Below the pieces are notes generated by a model, which did not search any database, was not told the DNA's origin, and saw only the letters and a program-made list of their open reading frames with translations. Below are positions 1 through 9,057 of a stretch of DNA of 64,000 nt, piece by piece. The stretch's first letter is position 1; each line of letters begins with the position of its first letter. Both the position numbers and the translations under genes were made by a program. This stretch comes from Haliovirga abyssi (GTDB lineage: Bacteria > Fusobacteriota > Fusobacteriia > Fusobacteriales > Haliovirgaceae), in contig NZ_AP027059.1 of assembly GCF_030295325.1 (NCBI RefSeq), forward strand, positions 124,001 through 188,000, in the 5' to 3' direction.

Positions 1-420
1 GGAGAAGCAACTCAAAACTCAAAATTAATAGATGCAGCATTAAGTGATTTGAGAACTATTACAGGTCAACAACCTATTGTGGCAAGAGCAAAAAAATCAG
101 AAGCTGGATTTAAATTAAGAGAAGGTGTAGCAATAGGAGTAAAAGTAACATTAAGAAAAGAAAAATTATATGAGTTCTTGGATAGGTTAATAGCAATTGC
201 TTTACCAAGAGTTAGAGATTTTGAAGGTGTTAGTGCAAATTCATTTGATGGAAGAGGAAACTATACTCTAGGACTTAGAGAACAATTAGTATTCCCTGAA
301 ATTGAATATGATAAAGTTGAAAAAATCTTCGGTATGAGTATTACTGTAGTAACATCTGCAACGACTGATGCTGAAGCAAAGGCTTTACTTGATGAATTTG
401 GTATGCCTTTCAAGAAATAA
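1..420 (+). CDS. rplE: 50S ribosomal protein L5 (5' end outside window)
   Basis: L5 binds 5S rRNA and contacts the P-site tRNA in the large subunit. The reading frame is open from base 1, so the first visible ATG-like codon at 49 is internal; the first ~40 residues lie upstream of the window. Family features seen are the TGQQP motif near the beginning, the [10 protein letters not shown]-type segment and a C-terminal [13 protein letters not shown]-like tail. It ends 16 bases before rpsN, whose ribosome binding site (ggaggt) follows immediately. The position is the usual one in the spc operon, after the L24 gene and before S14. The identification is firm; only the N-terminus is missing. Confidence 0.97.
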   Translation, partial: GEATQNSKLIDAALSDLRTITGQQPIVARAKKSEAGFKLREGVAIGVKVTLRKEKLYEFLDRLIAIALPRVRDFEGVSANSFDGRGNYTLGLREQLVFPEIEYDKVEKIFGMSITVVTSATTDAEAKALLDEFGMPFKK

Positions 421-436
421 GGAGGTAATTTAAAAG

Positions 437-619
437 ATGGCTAAAAAGTCTATGATAAACCGTGATGCTAGGAAAAAGCAAAGAGTTCAACATAGAAATA
501 GATGTAAGATTTGTGGAAGACCAAGAGGATATATGAGAGAATTCGAAATATGTCGTATATGTTTTAGAAAGCTAGCTGGGGAAGGTAAAATCCCTGGTGT
601 AAAAAAAGCGAGCTGGTAG
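437..619 (+). CDS. rpsN: 30S ribosomal protein S14, zinc-binding type
   Basis: This 60-residue S14 is the short zinc-binding (type Z) form. Two CxxC pairs are visible, CKIC at about residue 24 and CRIC at about residue 39, which together bind one zinc ion. The longer zinc-free S14 type is about 100 residues. S14 sits in the head of the small subunit and is needed for late assembly. A strong ggaggt site precedes the ATG. It lies in the conserved order rplE-rpsN-rpsH, with spacing below 25 bases on each side, so it is surely cotranscribed. Confidence 0.97.
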   Translation: MAKKSMINRDARKKQRVQHRNRCKICGRPRGYMREFEICRICFRKLAGEGKIPGVKKASW

Positions 620-638
620 AAAGGGGGAAAGAGAATAA

Positions 639-1037
639 ATGTATTTTACTGATCCAATAGCAGATATGCTAACAAGAATAAGAAATGCAAATTCAGCTTC
701 ACATGAAAAAGCAGACATGCCTTTTTCAAAAGAAAAAGAAGCTATAGCTTCTGTGCTAAAAGCAGAAGGATATATATTAAATTATAAGGTTATTGAAAAA
801 AATAATAAAAAAGATTTAAGAATATATTTAAAATATGGAGTAAATAACGAAAAAGTAATAAAAGGAATAAAAAGAATTTCAACACCTGGAAGAAGAGCTT
901 ATTCAGGGGTTAAAGAGATGCCAAAAGTTTTAGGTGGACTTGGAATTGCAATAGTTTCAACACCAAAAGGAATAATTACTGGGAAAGAATGTAAAAAAGA
1001 AAATGTAGGTGGCGAAGTATTGTGCTACGTATGGTAA
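639..1037 (+). CDS. rpsH: 30S ribosomal protein S8
   Basis: S8 is a primary 16S rRNA binding protein (helix 21) and in E. coli represses the spc operon at the mRNA level. The 132-residue product has the family start (M[14 protein letters not shown]) and the C-terminal core around [13 protein letters not shown], ending in the typical GGEVLCYVW. Length is normal. It is preceded by a ggggg-type site and followed 25 bases later by rplF. No distinct S8 target hairpin was recognised between rplE and rpsH here, so autoregulation is not claimed. Confidence 0.97.
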   Translation: MYFTDPIADMLTRIRNANSASHEKADMPFSKEKEAIASVLKAEGYILNYKVIEKNNKKDLRIYLKYGVNNEKVIKGIKRISTPGRRAYSGVKEMPKVLGGLGIAIVSTPKGIITGKECKKENVGGEVLCYVW

Positions 1038-1062
1038 AAAGTATGTTAGGAGGTGCCAATTA

Positions 1063-1596
1063 ATGTCAAGAGTAGGAAGAAATCCTATAACAGTTCCAGA
1101 AGGTGTAACTGTGGAGATAAATGGTTCAAATGTATCAGTAAAAGGACCAAAAGGAAAATTAGAAAATGCATTTAATGAAAATATATCTATAAAACAAGAA
1201 GCTGGACAAGTAATAGTAGAAAGACCAAATGATACTCCTCAAATGAGATCATTACATGGAACTACAAGAGCTTTAATTGCAAATATGATAACAGGTGTAA
1301 ATCAAGGATTTACTAAAACTTTAGAATTAATCGGAGTGGGATATAGAGTAGCTGCAAAAGGTAAAGGACTTACTTTAGCACTAGGATATTCTCATCCTAT
1401 AGAAATTCTTCCAATAGAAGGTATTACATTTAAATTGGAAGGAAATACAAAAATTAATGTTGAAGGAATAGATAGAGCCCTTGTTGGACAAGTAGCAGCA
1501 GATATTAGAGCTAAAAGAGCACCAGAACCTTACAAAGGAAAAGGTGTTAAATACTCTGATGAAGTAATAAGAAGAAAAGAAGGAAAAAAAGCATAA
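1063..1596 (+). CDS. rplF: 50S ribosomal protein L6
   Basis: L6 lies near the sarcin-ricin loop and the factor-binding region of the large subunit. The frame is open further upstream, but the true start is the ATG at 1063, which has an aggaggtg site 8 bases before it and begins with the family N-terminus MSRVGRNPI. This gives 177 residues, the normal length. The duplicated L6 fold is visible, with the C-terminal signature around [11 protein letters not shown] near residue 155. It is within the spc operon between rpsH and rplR. Confidence 0.97.
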   Translation: MSRVGRNPITVPEGVTVEINGSNVSVKGPKGKLENAFNENISIKQEAGQVIVERPNDTPQMRSLHGTTRALIANMITGVNQGFTKTLELIGVGYRVAAKGKGLTLALGYSHPIEILPIEGITFKLEGNTKINVEGIDRALVGQVAADIRAKRAPEPYKGKGVKYSDEVIRRKEGKKA

Positions 1597-1615
1597 AGTA
1601 AAGGGGTGAAAAAGA

Positions 1616-1984
1616 TTGTATAAGAGAATAGACAGAAATGCTAACAGGCTTAAAAGAAGATATAGAATAAGAAAAATAGTATCTGGAACAGCCGAAAGAC
1701 CAAGATTAGCTGTTTTTAGAAGCTTAAATAATATATCTGTCCAATTAATAGATGATATAAAAGGACACACATTATTATCTGCTTCTACAATAGATAAAGA
1801 ACTAAAATCAGAAGTTAAAAACGGTTCAAATGTAGAAGCTGCTAAATTAGTAGGAAAGAAAATTGCCGAAAGAGCATTAGCAAAAGGGATGAAAGTAGTA
1901 GTATTTGATAGAGGTGGATATTTATATACAGGTAGAGTAAAAGCCCTAGCTGATGCTGCAAGAGAAGCAGGATTGGAATTTTAA
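1616..1984 (+). CDS. rplR: 50S ribosomal protein L18
   Basis: L18 binds 5S rRNA together with L5 and L25-type proteins. The 122-residue product begins at a TTG codon (1616) after an aaggggtg site. Family features include the [18 protein letters not shown] segment in the N-terminal basic arm, the middle [14 protein letters not shown] strand and the C-terminal [26 protein letters not shown]. Length and order are normal for the spc operon. Confidence 0.96.
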   Translation: MYKRIDRNANRLKRRYRIRKIVSGTAERPRLAVFRSLNNISVQLIDDIKGHTLLSASTIDKELKSEVKNGSNVEAAKLVGKKIAERALAKGMKVVVFDRGGYLYTGRVKALADAAREAGLEF

Positions 1985-2002
1985 AGAGGGAGGGAAATAA
2001 AC

Positions 2003-2512
2003 TTGAGAAGAGATAGAAAGAATTCTGAAAAAGATAGTAATCTACAAGAAAAGATAATCAGAATAAATAGAGTTTCAAAAACTGTAAAAGGTGGAAGAAG
2101 AATAAGTTTTTCTGTTTTAGCAGCAGTAGGAGATGGAGAAGGTAGTGTTGGTTTAGGTTTAGGAAAAGCTAATGGTGTTCCAGATGCAATAAAAAAAGCA
2201 ATTGCAGTTGCTAAAAGAAATATGGTGAAAATGTCATTTAAAGGACATACAATTCCTCATGAAATAATTGGAGAATTCAGTTCAACTAAAGTGTTATTAA
2301 AACCGGCTTCTGCAGGTACAGGAGTAATAGCAGGATCATCTGCAAGAGATTTGTTAGAATTAGTAGGAGTACATAATATATTAACTAAAGTTATGGGAAG
2401 TAAAAATAGACTTAACGTAGCAAAGGCTACTATTAATGGATTACAAAACCTTAGAACTCCTGAAGCAATAGCTGCATTAAGAGGAAAAACTGTAGAAGAA
2501 ATTATAGGCTAG
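2003..2512 (+). CDS. rpsE: 30S ribosomal protein S5
   Basis: S5 lines the mRNA entry channel and influences decoding accuracy. The 169-residue product starts at a TTG codon after a gagggaggga site. It shows the N-terminal double-stranded-RNA-binding fold, with the motif around INRVSKTVKGGRRISFS, and the C-terminal GSSARDLLELVGVHNILTK region. It lies between rplR and rpmD as in nearly all bacteria. Confidence 0.97.
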   Translation: MRRDRKNSEKDSNLQEKIIRINRVSKTVKGGRRISFSVLAAVGDGEGSVGLGLGKANGVPDAIKKAIAVAKRNMVKMSFKGHTIPHEIIGEFSSTKVLLKPASAGTGVIAGSSARDLLELVGVHNILTKVMGSKNRLNVAKATINGLQNLRTPEAIAALRGKTVEEIIG

Positions 2513-2524
2513 GAGGTAAGGATA

Positions 2525-2707
2525 ATGGCAGGAAAGCTAAAAATAAAGCTTGTAAAAAGCATAATTGGTAGAAAGCCAAAACATGTAGGGACTGTAAAGT
2601 CTTTAGGATTAAAAAAGCTAAATGATGTAGTAGAACAAAATGCTACAGCTGATATTATAGGAAAAATTAATCAAATATCTTACTTATTAGAAGTTGAGGA
2701 GGTGTAA
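2525..2707 (+). CDS. rpmD: 50S ribosomal protein L30
   Basis: L30 is a small, dispensable-in-some-lineages protein of the large subunit. The 60-residue product has the family pattern [20 protein letters not shown] followed by a short C-terminal strand. The preceding gene ends 12 bases upstream, and an aggaggt site overlaps that stop. Normal length and operon position make the call firm. Confidence 0.95.
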   Translation: MAGKLKIKLVKSIIGRKPKHVGTVKSLGLKKLNDVVEQNATADIIGKINQISYLLEVEEV

Positions 2708-2710
2708 GTA

Positions 2711-3157
2711 GTGAAATTAAACGAGTTAGCACCAGCTCAAGGATCAAAAAAAAATAGAAAAAGAGTTGGAAGAGGAGAATCTTCTGGAGTAGGAAAAACT
2801 TCTGGAAAAGGTAGTAATGGTCAAAAATCAAGATCAGGAAGCTATATTCATGTAGGTTTTGAAGGTGGACAAATGCCTTTAATTAGAAGAGTTCCAAAAA
2901 GAGGTTTTTCTAATTATAGATTTAAAAAAGAATTTGCAATAGTAAATTTGAAAACATTGGAAGAAAGATTTGAAGATGGAGCAGAGATAACACCAGAAAT
3001 ACTTTTAGAAGCAAAAGCAATAAAGAAATTATCTGATGGAGTAAAAGTTTTAAGTAAAGGAGATCTTACTAAAAAATTTACTGTAAAAGCTCATAAATTC
3101 TCTGCAGCAGCTAAAGAAAAAATAGAAGCTGTTGGTGGAAAAGTAGAGGTGATTTAA
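2711..3157 (+). CDS. rplO: 50S ribosomal protein L15
   Basis: L15 binds 23S rRNA and helps late 50S assembly. Translation starts at a GTG codon only 3 bases after the rpmD stop, with a gaggaggtg site inside the end of rpmD. The 148-residue product has the glycine- and lysine-rich N-terminus ([16 protein letters not shown]) and the central [18 protein letters not shown] segment typical of the family. Tight spacing on both sides suggests translational coupling with rpmD and secY. Confidence 0.96.
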   Translation: MKLNELAPAQGSKKNRKRVGRGESSGVGKTSGKGSNGQKSRSGSYIHVGFEGGQMPLIRRVPKRGFSNYRFKKEFAIVNLKTLEERFEDGAEITPEILLEAKAIKKLSDGVKVLSKGDLTKKFTVKAHKFSAAAKEKIEAVGGKVEVI

Positions 3158-3158
3158 G

Positions 3159-4436
3159 TTGTCTATGTTACAAAATTTTTCTGATAAAATAATGGGTATA
3201 AACAAAATACCTGATTTAAGAAAAAAAGTAATTTTTACACTAATAATGTTTTTAGTTGCCAGGGTGGGAACTCATATTCCTTCCCCTGGAGTTGATGTAG
3301 CTAGACTTACTTCTATGGTTAATACTAATGATATTTTAGGATTCATCAATATGTTCTCTGGAGGAGCTTTTAAAAGAGTTTCAATTTTTGCACTAGGGGT
3401 TATGCCTTACATTAATGCTTCAATCGTAGTTCAATTACTAACAGTAATAGTTCCACAACTTGAAGAGATGCAAAAAGAAGAAAGAGAAAGAGCTAAAATA
3501 GTACAATGGACAAGATATCTTACTATTATAATAGGTGGAATACAAGGATTTGGTGTAAGTATATGGTTGCAATCAATGGGATTAGTTTATAATCCAGGAT
3601 TTTTATTTTTATTTACAACTGTAACTATACTAACTGCTGGAACTGTATTCTTAATGTGGCTTGGAGAGCAAATAACTGTTAATGGAGTTGGAAATGGTAT
3701 TTCATTAATAATATTTTTAAATATTATTGCAAGAATGCCAGCAGCACTTATACAGTCAGTACAAAAAATGAGTGGAAGTAAATTTTTCATAATTGAAATC
3801 TCATTTCTAATACTTATAGTTGTGGCAATAACTGCAGCAATAGTAGCATTCCAATTAGCTAATAGAAAAATACCTATTCAATATGCAGGAAAAGGTTTTG
3901 GAGGTAAAAATTCAATAGCTTCTAAAACATATTTGCCATTGAAAATAAATACAGCAGGTGTAATACCAATAATATTTGCTTCAGTTTTGTTAATGTTACC
4001 AGCTATGCTAGTGAAAGCATTACCAAATACTGATTTAAGAGTATTTTTAGAAAGAATTTTTTCAACTACAAGTCCAGTATATTTAACATTATATGCGGCA
4101 CTTGTGATATTCTTTACTTTTTTCTATACTGCAATTATGTTTGATCCTGAAAAAGTAGCTGAAAATTTGAAAAAAAGTGGAGGCACAATTCCAGGAATAA
4201 GACCAGGTAGTGAAACAGTAGATTATCTTGAAAAAGTTGTTACAAGAATAACTTTTGGAGGAGCTATTTTCTTAGCTTTAATAGCTATAGTTCCAATGCT
4301 AATATTTGGTATGTTTGGTCTTCCTGTATACATAAGTGGAACAGGATTACTAATCATTGTTGGAGTAGCGTTAGATACTGTACAACAAATAAATGCGAAT
4401 TTAGTTGTAAGAGAATATGAAGGATTTTTATCATAA
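3159..4436 (+). CDS. secY: Preprotein translocase channel subunit SecY
   Basis: SecY forms the inner-membrane protein-conducting channel with SecE and SecG, driven by SecA. The 425-residue protein has about ten hydrophobic segments. Family marks are the N-terminal IPDLRKKVIFTL, the plug-region FNMFSGGA-like segment and the cytosolic loop with IPIQYAGK near residue 240. It starts at TTG 1 base after rplO, so it is coupled to it. A terminator hairpin follows the gene, which separates it from adk. Confidence 0.97.
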   Translation: MSMLQNFSDKIMGINKIPDLRKKVIFTLIMFLVARVGTHIPSPGVDVARLTSMVNTNDILGFINMFSGGAFKRVSIFALGVMPYINASIVVQLLTVIVPQLEEMQKEERERAKIVQWTRYLTIIIGGIQGFGVSIWLQSMGLVYNPGFLFLFTTVTILTAGTVFLMWLGEQITVNGVGNGISLIIFLNIIARMPAALIQSVQKMSGSKFFIIEISFLILIVVAITAAIVAFQLANRKIPIQYAGKGFGGKNSIASKTYLPLKINTAGVIPIIFASVLLMLPAMLVKALPNTDLRVFLERIFSTTSPVYLTLYAALVIFFTFFYTAIMFDPEKVAENLKKSGGTIPGIRPGSETVDYLEKVVTRITFGGAIFLALIAIVPMLIFGMFGLPVYISGTGLLIIVGVALDTVQQINANLVVREYEGFLS

Positions 4437-4467
4437 AATTTTATGAATATAAATTTTTTAATTTATA

Positions 4468-4516
4468 GGCAATAGATTATGGGCATTTGCCTATATTCTA
4501 TTGCCTTAATTTTTTA
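4468..4516 (+). terminator. Intrinsic terminator after secY
   Basis: The arms GGCAATAGA and TCTATTGCC close a long hairpin, extended inward by TAT/ATA and GGC/GCC pairs. It is followed by a T-rich stretch (ttaatttttt). It lies about 30 bases after the secY stop and would end the spc-type transcript, at least partly, before adk. Confidence 0.75.
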
Positions 4517-4556
4517 GGAAATAAAAAGTTGGAGTATAAGAAAGGAGTAGTAAAAT

Positions 4557-5204
4557 ATGAATATAATGTTATTGGGGGCACCTGGAGCAGGAAAAGGAAC
4601 ACAGGCTAAATATTTAATAGAAAACTTTGGAATTCCACAAATATCAACAGGTGATATTTTAAGAGCAGCTGTAAAAAGTGGAACTGAAATGGGAATAAAA
4701 GCTAAAAATTATATGGATAAAGGTGAATTAGTTCCAGATGATGTAATACTTGGAATAATAAAAGATAGATTGGCTGAAGATGATTGTAAAAAAGGATTTA
4801 TTTTAGATGGATTTCCTAGAACAGTTGCACAAGCAGATAGTTTAGAAGTAGTATTAAAAGAGTTAGGGAAAAAAATGGATGGAGTAATAGCATTAACTGT
4901 AAAAGATGAAGAATTAATAACAAGATTAACTGGAAGAAGAGTATGTAAAGATTGTGGTTCAAGTTTTCATATTAAATTTAATCCACCAAAAGTAGAGAAT
5001 ATATGTGATTATTGTGGTGGAGAATTAATTATAAGAAAAGATGATAATATAGATACTGTAAAAAATAGATTAGAAGTATATAAAAAACAAACAGAACCAT
5101 TAATAGAATATTATAGAAATAAAGGAAGTTTTATTGAAATTAATGGAGAACAAGATATAACAGCAATAAGAAAAGATATAGTAGAGGCTTTAAAAGGGGA
5201 ATAG
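4557..5204 (+). CDS. adk: Adenylate kinase
   Basis: Adenylate kinase interconverts ATP + AMP and 2 ADP in the cytosol. Seen in the 215-residue sequence are the P-loop GAPGAGKGTQA at residues 7-17, the DGFPRT motif near residue 84 and a long LID domain. The LID carries four cysteines in two CxxC pairs (CKDC and CDYC), the zinc-binding form found in many Gram-positives and Fusobacteriota. An aaaggag site precedes the ATG. map starts 1 base after its stop, so the two are coupled. Confidence 0.97.
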   Translation: MNIMLLGAPGAGKGTQAKYLIENFGIPQISTGDILRAAVKSGTEMGIKAKNYMDKGELVPDDVILGIIKDRLAEDDCKKGFILDGFPRTVAQADSLEVVLKELGKKMDGVIALTVKDEELITRLTGRRVCKDCGSSFHIKFNPPKVENICDYCGGELIIRKDDNIDTVKNRLEVYKKQTEPLIEYYRNKGSFIEINGEQDITAIRKDIVEALKGE

Positions 5205-5205
5205 T

Positions 5206-5970
5206 ATGATAATCTATAAAACAAGAGAAGAGATAAAAAAAATAGAGAAAGCTGATAAAATATTAGCTGAAATATTAGATGATCTACTACCAAAATATAT
5301 AAAAGCTGGAGTAACAACATATGAATTAGATAAAATTGCAGAAGATTATATTTTATCAAAGGGAGCAAAACCAGGATTTAAAGGATATAGAGCTGGATAT
5401 TTAACATTTCCAAGCACTTTATGCACTTCTATAAATGAAGAAGTAGTGCATGGAATTCCTTCTAAAAAGAGAAAGTTAAAAGATGGAGATATTATAAGTG
5501 TTGATGTAGGAAGCATAGTTGAAGGATATTATGGAGATTCAGCAAGAACATATTCTGTAGGAAAAATAGATGATATTGCTAAAAAATTAATGGACGTTAC
5601 TGAAAAATCTTTATATATAGGGATAGAACAAGCAAAAGTTGGAAATAGAATATCAGATATAGGGCATGCCATTCAAGAATATATAGAATTAAATGGATTT
5701 GGAGTAGTAAGAGATTATTGCGGGCATGGAGTAGGTAGATATTTACATGAAGATCCTCAAATACCTAATTTTGGTCCTGTAGGAAGAGGCTCTAAAATAG
5801 AAGATGGTATGGTAATAGCAATAGAACCAATGGCAACAGAAGGTAGTTATAAGGTAAAAACTCTTCATGATGGTTGGACAGTTATAACAAAAGATAAAAA
5901 AAGAGCAGCACATTTTGAACACAGTATAGCAATAATTGATGGAAAACCTGTAATTTTAAGCAAACTATGA
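5206..5970 (+). CDS. map: Methionine aminopeptidase type I
   Basis: Map removes the N-terminal methionine from nascent proteins. The 254-residue protein is the short type I form without the N-terminal zinc extension. The five metal ligands are recognisable: Asp in SVDVGS, Asp in GDSARTY, His in GHGVG, Glu in AIEPM and Glu in FEHS. The substrate-gating His in VVHGIP is also present. It is one base downstream of adk, and the adk-map-infA order is the standard one. Confidence 0.97.
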   Translation: MIIYKTREEIKKIEKADKILAEILDDLLPKYIKAGVTTYELDKIAEDYILSKGAKPGFKGYRAGYLTFPSTLCTSINEEVVHGIPSKKRKLKDGDIISVDVGSIVEGYYGDSARTYSVGKIDDIAKKLMDVTEKSLYIGIEQAKVGNRISDIGHAIQEYIELNGFGVVRDYCGHGVGRYLHEDPQIPNFGPVGRGSKIEDGMVIAIEPMATEGSYKVKTLHDGWTVITKDKKRAAHFEHSIAIIDGKPVILSKL

Positions 5971-6050
5971 TATTATTTCACTTGATTTTTATATGAATTT
6001 AGTGTAGAATATTTTAGAATGCTATAATTTCTTAAGTATCCAAAAAAATA

Positions 6051-6079
6051 TAGACTTTTTATAGATAATTTGGTATAAT
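6051..6079 (+). promoter_or_regulatory. Sigma-70-type promoter before infA
   Basis: TAGACT (6051) and a consensus TATAAT (6074) are 17 bases apart, placing a start near 6086, about 20 bases before the infA ATG. The -10 is perfect and the -35 matches at four of six positions. It would drive infA, rpmJ and the alpha operon separately from the spc operon. A weaker pair (TTGATT at 5982, TAGAAT at 6005) lies further upstream. Confidence 0.6.
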
Positions 6080-6107
6080 AGAAAAACTTGAGTCTAGGAG
6101 GTTAGCT

Positions 6108-6326
6108 ATGGCTAAAGAAGATGTAATAGAGTTGGAAGGTAAGGTTTTAGAATCTTTACCAAACGCAATGTTTAAAGTTGAACTAGAAAATGGACATGTT
6201 ATTTTAGGACATATTTCTGGTAAAATGAGAATGAACTATATAAAAATTCTTCCAGGTGATAAAGTAACAGTTCAAATATCACCATATGATTTAACAAGAG
6301 GAAGAATAGTATATAGAAAAAAATAA
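6108..6326 (+). CDS. infA: Translation initiation factor IF-1
   Basis: IF-1 occupies the 30S A site during initiation and aids IF-2 and IF-3. The 72-residue product is a single S1/OB-fold domain with the family sequence around [25 protein letters not shown] in its centre and ends [16 protein letters not shown] ctaggaggt site precedes the ATG. It is followed 20 bases later by rpmJ. IF factors matter here because two genes elsewhere in the window seem to start at ATT and ATA. Confidence 0.97.
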   Translation: MAKEDVIELEGKVLESLPNAMFKVELENGHVILGHISGKMRMNYIKILPGDKVTVQISPYDLTRGRIVYRKK

Positions 6327-6346
6327 TTTAAAGGAGGGAGGGGAAA

Positions 6347-6460
6347 ATGAAAGTCAGAGCATCTGTAAAACCAATCTGCGAAAAATGTAAAATAGTAAAA
6401 AGAAAAGGCAGAGTAATGGTAATTTGCGAGAATCCTAAGCACAAACAAAAACAAGGGTAA
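6347..6460 (+). CDS. rpmJ: 50S ribosomal protein L36, zinc form
   Basis: This 37-residue gene is easily missed because of its size. It reads [17 protein letters not shown] and ends NPKHKQKQG. The zinc-ribbon residues are Cys11, Cys14, Cys27 and His32, so this is the zinc-binding L36 type. A strong aaggaggga site lies 7-10 bases before the ATG. L36 stabilises the 23S rRNA near the peptidyl-transferase side. It sits between infA and rpsM as in most bacteria. Confidence 0.96.
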   Translation: MKVRASVKPICEKCKIVKRKGRVMVICENPKHKQKQG

Positions 6461-6600
6461 AGTTCTCTGTAAAGGTATATATTGTCGTAGGATGATTTTT
6501 TCTATTTATATAGAAAGTATACCGAGGAAAGTGTTTAGGTGGTTATAAAACCACTAGTATATAGAATATATTTTGATGATTTTGAGAGGAGGAAGTTTAA
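6461..6600 (+). promoter_or_regulatory. Foldable leader between rpmJ and rpsM
   Basis: This 140-base gap is long for a ribosomal operon. GGTATA at 6474-6479 can pair with TATACC at 6518-6523. Inside that helix TCTAT/ATAGA forms a hairpin (6501-6514). A second hairpin GTGGTT-ATAA-AACCAC follows at 6539-6554, and the rpsM ribosome binding site (gaggagg) comes after it. In E. coli, S4 represses the alpha operon at an rpsM leader. A similar role here is inference; the sequence was not matched to a known leader family. Confidence 0.4.
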
Positions 6601-6969
6601 GTGGCTAGAATCGCCGGAGTTGATATACCACGTAATAAAAGAGTTGAAATTTCTTTAACTTATATTTATGGAATCGGTAGAAAGAGATCTCTTGAAGTAC
6701 TTGGAAAAGCAGGAGTAAATCCTGATATAAGAGTAAAAGATTTAACAGAAGATGAAGTTGGAAAAATCAGAAATGTTATTACTGAAGAATTAAAAGTAGA
6801 GGGAGACCTTAGAAAAGAAGTAAGACTTAATATAAAAAGACTTATGGATATAAAAAGTTATAGAGGGCTAAGACATAGAAATGGATTGCCTGTTAGGGGA
6901 CAAAAAACAAAAACTAATGCAAGGACAAGAAAAGGTCCTGCAAAGGCAGCTGTTAAAAAGAAAAAATAA
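6601..6969 (+). CDS. rpsM: 30S ribosomal protein S13
   Basis: S13 lies in the 30S head and contacts the P-site tRNA and the 50S bridge. The 122-residue product starts at GTG with a gaggagg site and begins with the family N-terminus [21 protein letters not shown]. The C-terminal [24 protein letters not shown] segment is standard. It is the first gene of the alpha-operon block here and follows the leader described separately. Confidence 0.97.
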   Translation: MARIAGVDIPRNKRVEISLTYIYGIGRKRSLEVLGKAGVNPDIRVKDLTEDEVGKIRNVITEELKVEGDLRKEVRLNIKRLMDIKSYRGLRHRNGLPVRGQKTKTNARTRKGPAKAAVKKKK

Positions 6970-6982
6970 GGAGGTAAGCTAA

Positions 6983-7375
6983 GTGGCTAAGAAAAGAGAG
7001 TCATCAAGCAAGAAGAAAAAATTAAGAAATATTCCTTCTGGGATTGCATATATACATTCAACATTTAATAACACTATAATCACAATAACAGATGAACAAG
7101 GAAGTGTTATTACTTGGAAAAGTGGAGGGCAAGCAGGATTTAAAGGTACCAAAAAAGGTACTCCATTTGCAGCACAATTAGCAGCTGAAGAAGCAGCTGG
7201 AATTGCAATGGAAAATGGTATTAAAAAATTAGAAGTTAGAGTAAAAGGGCCAGGATCTGGTAGAGAAGCATCTATAAGATCATTACAAGCTGTTGGAATT
7301 GAAGTTACTGCAATAAGAGATATTACACCAATTCCACATAATGGTTGTAGACCGCCAAAAAGAAGAAGAGTATAA
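6983..7375 (+). CDS. rpsK: 30S ribosomal protein S11
   Basis: S11 forms part of the 30S platform near the mRNA exit. The 130-residue product starts at GTG after an aaggaggt site. It has the family segments [13 protein letters not shown], the [10 protein letters not shown] helix and the C-terminal [16 protein letters not shown]. It is 13 bases downstream of rpsM. Confidence 0.97.
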   Translation: MAKKRESSSKKKKLRNIPSGIAYIHSTFNNTIITITDEQGSVITWKSGGQAGFKGTKKGTPFAAQLAAEEAAGIAMENGIKKLEVRVKGPGSGREASIRSLQAVGIEVTAIRDITPIPHNGCRPPKRRRV

Positions 7376-7401
7376 TTATTTGAAGGGAGGAATAAAAAGC
7401 G

Positions 7402-8019
7402 ATGGCTAGATATATAGGGCCAGTTTGTAGACTTTGTAGAGCATCAGGACAAAAACTTTATTTAAAAGGTAATAGATGTTTTTCTGATAAATGTGCTTTA
7501 GAAAGAAGAAATACAAAACCTGGAATGCATGGAGCTTCAAGTAGCAAAATGACAGAATATGCAGTACAATTAAGAGAAAAACAAAAAGTTAAAAATATAT
7601 ATGGGTTACTTGAAAAACAATTTTATAAATATTATGAAGAAGCAGACAAAAAAGAAGGAATTACAGGTGAATTATTACTTAGTTTGCTAGAACAAAGATT
7701 AGATAATATTATATTTAGATTGGGAGTAGCAAAATCAAGAAGTCAAGCTAGACAAATAGTAAGACATAAACATGTGAAAGTAAATGGAAAAATTGTAAAT
7801 ATCCCATCTTTTAGAGTTAAAGAAGGAGATGTTATATCTGTTTCAGAAAAATCAAAAGATATTACAATTATAAAAGAAGCAGTAGAAACAGCAAAAGTTC
7901 CTTCATGGTTAGATTTTAATGCTGAAAAACTAGAAGGTAAATTAGTACAATTACCTAAAAGAGATGCAATTGACTATGAAATAAATGAACAATTGATAGT
8001 TGAGTTCTACTCTAGATAA
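7402..8019 (+). CDS. rpsD: 30S ribosomal protein S4, zinc form
   Basis: S4 is a primary 16S rRNA binder that nucleates 30S assembly and often represses ribosomal mRNA. The 205-residue product has an N-terminal zinc motif: CRLC near residue 9, then Cys26 and Cys31. It also carries the S4 RNA-binding domain around residues 94-157 (LEQRLDNIIFRLGVAKSR and RHKHVKVNGKIVNIPS). Placement inside the alpha operon, between rpsK and rpoA, resembles Proteobacteria more than Bacillus, where rpsD is separate. Confidence 0.97.
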   Translation: MARYIGPVCRLCRASGQKLYLKGNRCFSDKCALERRNTKPGMHGASSSKMTEYAVQLREKQKVKNIYGLLEKQFYKYYEEADKKEGITGELLLSLLEQRLDNIIFRLGVAKSRSQARQIVRHKHVKVNGKIVNIPSFRVKEGDVISVSEKSKDITIIKEAVETAKVPSWLDFNAEKLEGKLVQLPKRDAIDYEINEQLIVEFYSR

Positions 8020-8045
8020 TAATCCTTCTTAAGGAGTGACAAATT

Positions 8046-9026
8046 ATGTTGAAAATTGAAAAGATTTCAAAGAATATCACAATAAGTGAAGAAAAAATTA
8101 ATGAAAAATCATATGTATATACGGTAGAACCGTTATATAGAGGGTATGGGAATACTTTAGGAAATGCTTTGAGAAGAGTATTATTATCATCTATTCCTGG
8201 AGCAGCAATAAAAGGATTAAAAATAGATGGTGTACTAAATGAATTTTCTACTATCGAAGGAGTAAAAGAAGCTGTAACTGATATAATATTAAATATTAAA
8301 GAGATTGTAGTTAAAACTGAGGTTCCAGGTGAAAGAAAAATGTCTTTAACTGTAACAGGACCTAAAGAAATTACAGGAGCAGATATCATATGTGATCCAG
8401 ACTTAGAAATAGTTAATAAAGATAAAGTTATAGCAACAGTTACTACAGATAGAGAAATAAATATGGAGTTTTTAGTAGATACAGGTGAAAGCTTTGTAGT
8501 TGCTGAAGATATTGATAATAGTAATTGGGAAATAGGATATATTCCAGTAGATGCTATATATACTCCAATAAGAACTATAAGCTACCGTGTAGAAGATACA
8601 ATGGTAGGAAGAATAACAAATTATGATAAATTGATAATGAACATCGAAACAGATGGAAGTGTCAAAATAAATGATGCTATTAGTTATGCTGTAGAATTAT
8701 TAGAAAATCATTTAAATCCATTCTTAGAGATTGGAAATAAAATGGAGACTTTTAAAGAAGAGCAAGAAGAGATAGCTGAAGAAGAATTAAAAGAGCAGGA
8801 AAAGAAAGAAAAAGAAAAAGAGATTTCAAATTTAAAAATAGATGAACTTGATTTAACTGTAAGATCATATAACTGTTTGAAAAAAGCAGGAATAGAGAGC
8901 TTAGGAGAGTTAGGTGGATTAGGTGTATCGGAACTTTTAAAGATAAAAAATCTTGGAAGAAAATCTCTAACAGAGATAATGGAAAAATTAAAAGAATATG
9001 GATTTGATGTTTCTACAGAAGCATAA
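8046..9026 (+). CDS. rpoA: RNA polymerase alpha subunit
   Basis: Alpha dimerises to start polymerase assembly, and its C-terminal domain contacts promoter UP elements and activators. The 326-residue protein has the N-terminal dimerisation domain with the GYGNTLGNALRRVLLSS motif near residue 33. A charged linker rich in Glu and Lys follows (about residues 238-262). The C-terminal domain includes LDLTVRSYNCLKKAGI and the helix-hairpin-helix end. Length is normal. Confidence 0.97.
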   Translation: MLKIEKISKNITISEEKINEKSYVYTVEPLYRGYGNTLGNALRRVLLSSIPGAAIKGLKIDGVLNEFSTIEGVKEAVTDIILNIKEIVVKTEVPGERKMSLTVTGPKEITGADIICDPDLEIVNKDKVIATVTTDREINMEFLVDTGESFVVAEDIDNSNWEIGYIPVDAIYTPIRTISYRVEDTMVGRITNYDKLIMNIETDGSVKINDAISYAVELLENHLNPFLEIGNKMETFKEEQEEIAEEELKEQEKKEKEKEISNLKIDELDLTVRSYNCLKKAGIESLGELGGLGVSELLKIKNLGRKSLTEIMEKLKEYGFDVSTEA

Positions 9027-9057
9027 ATCATGTTTTTATAGATAGGGAGGTAAAGAA

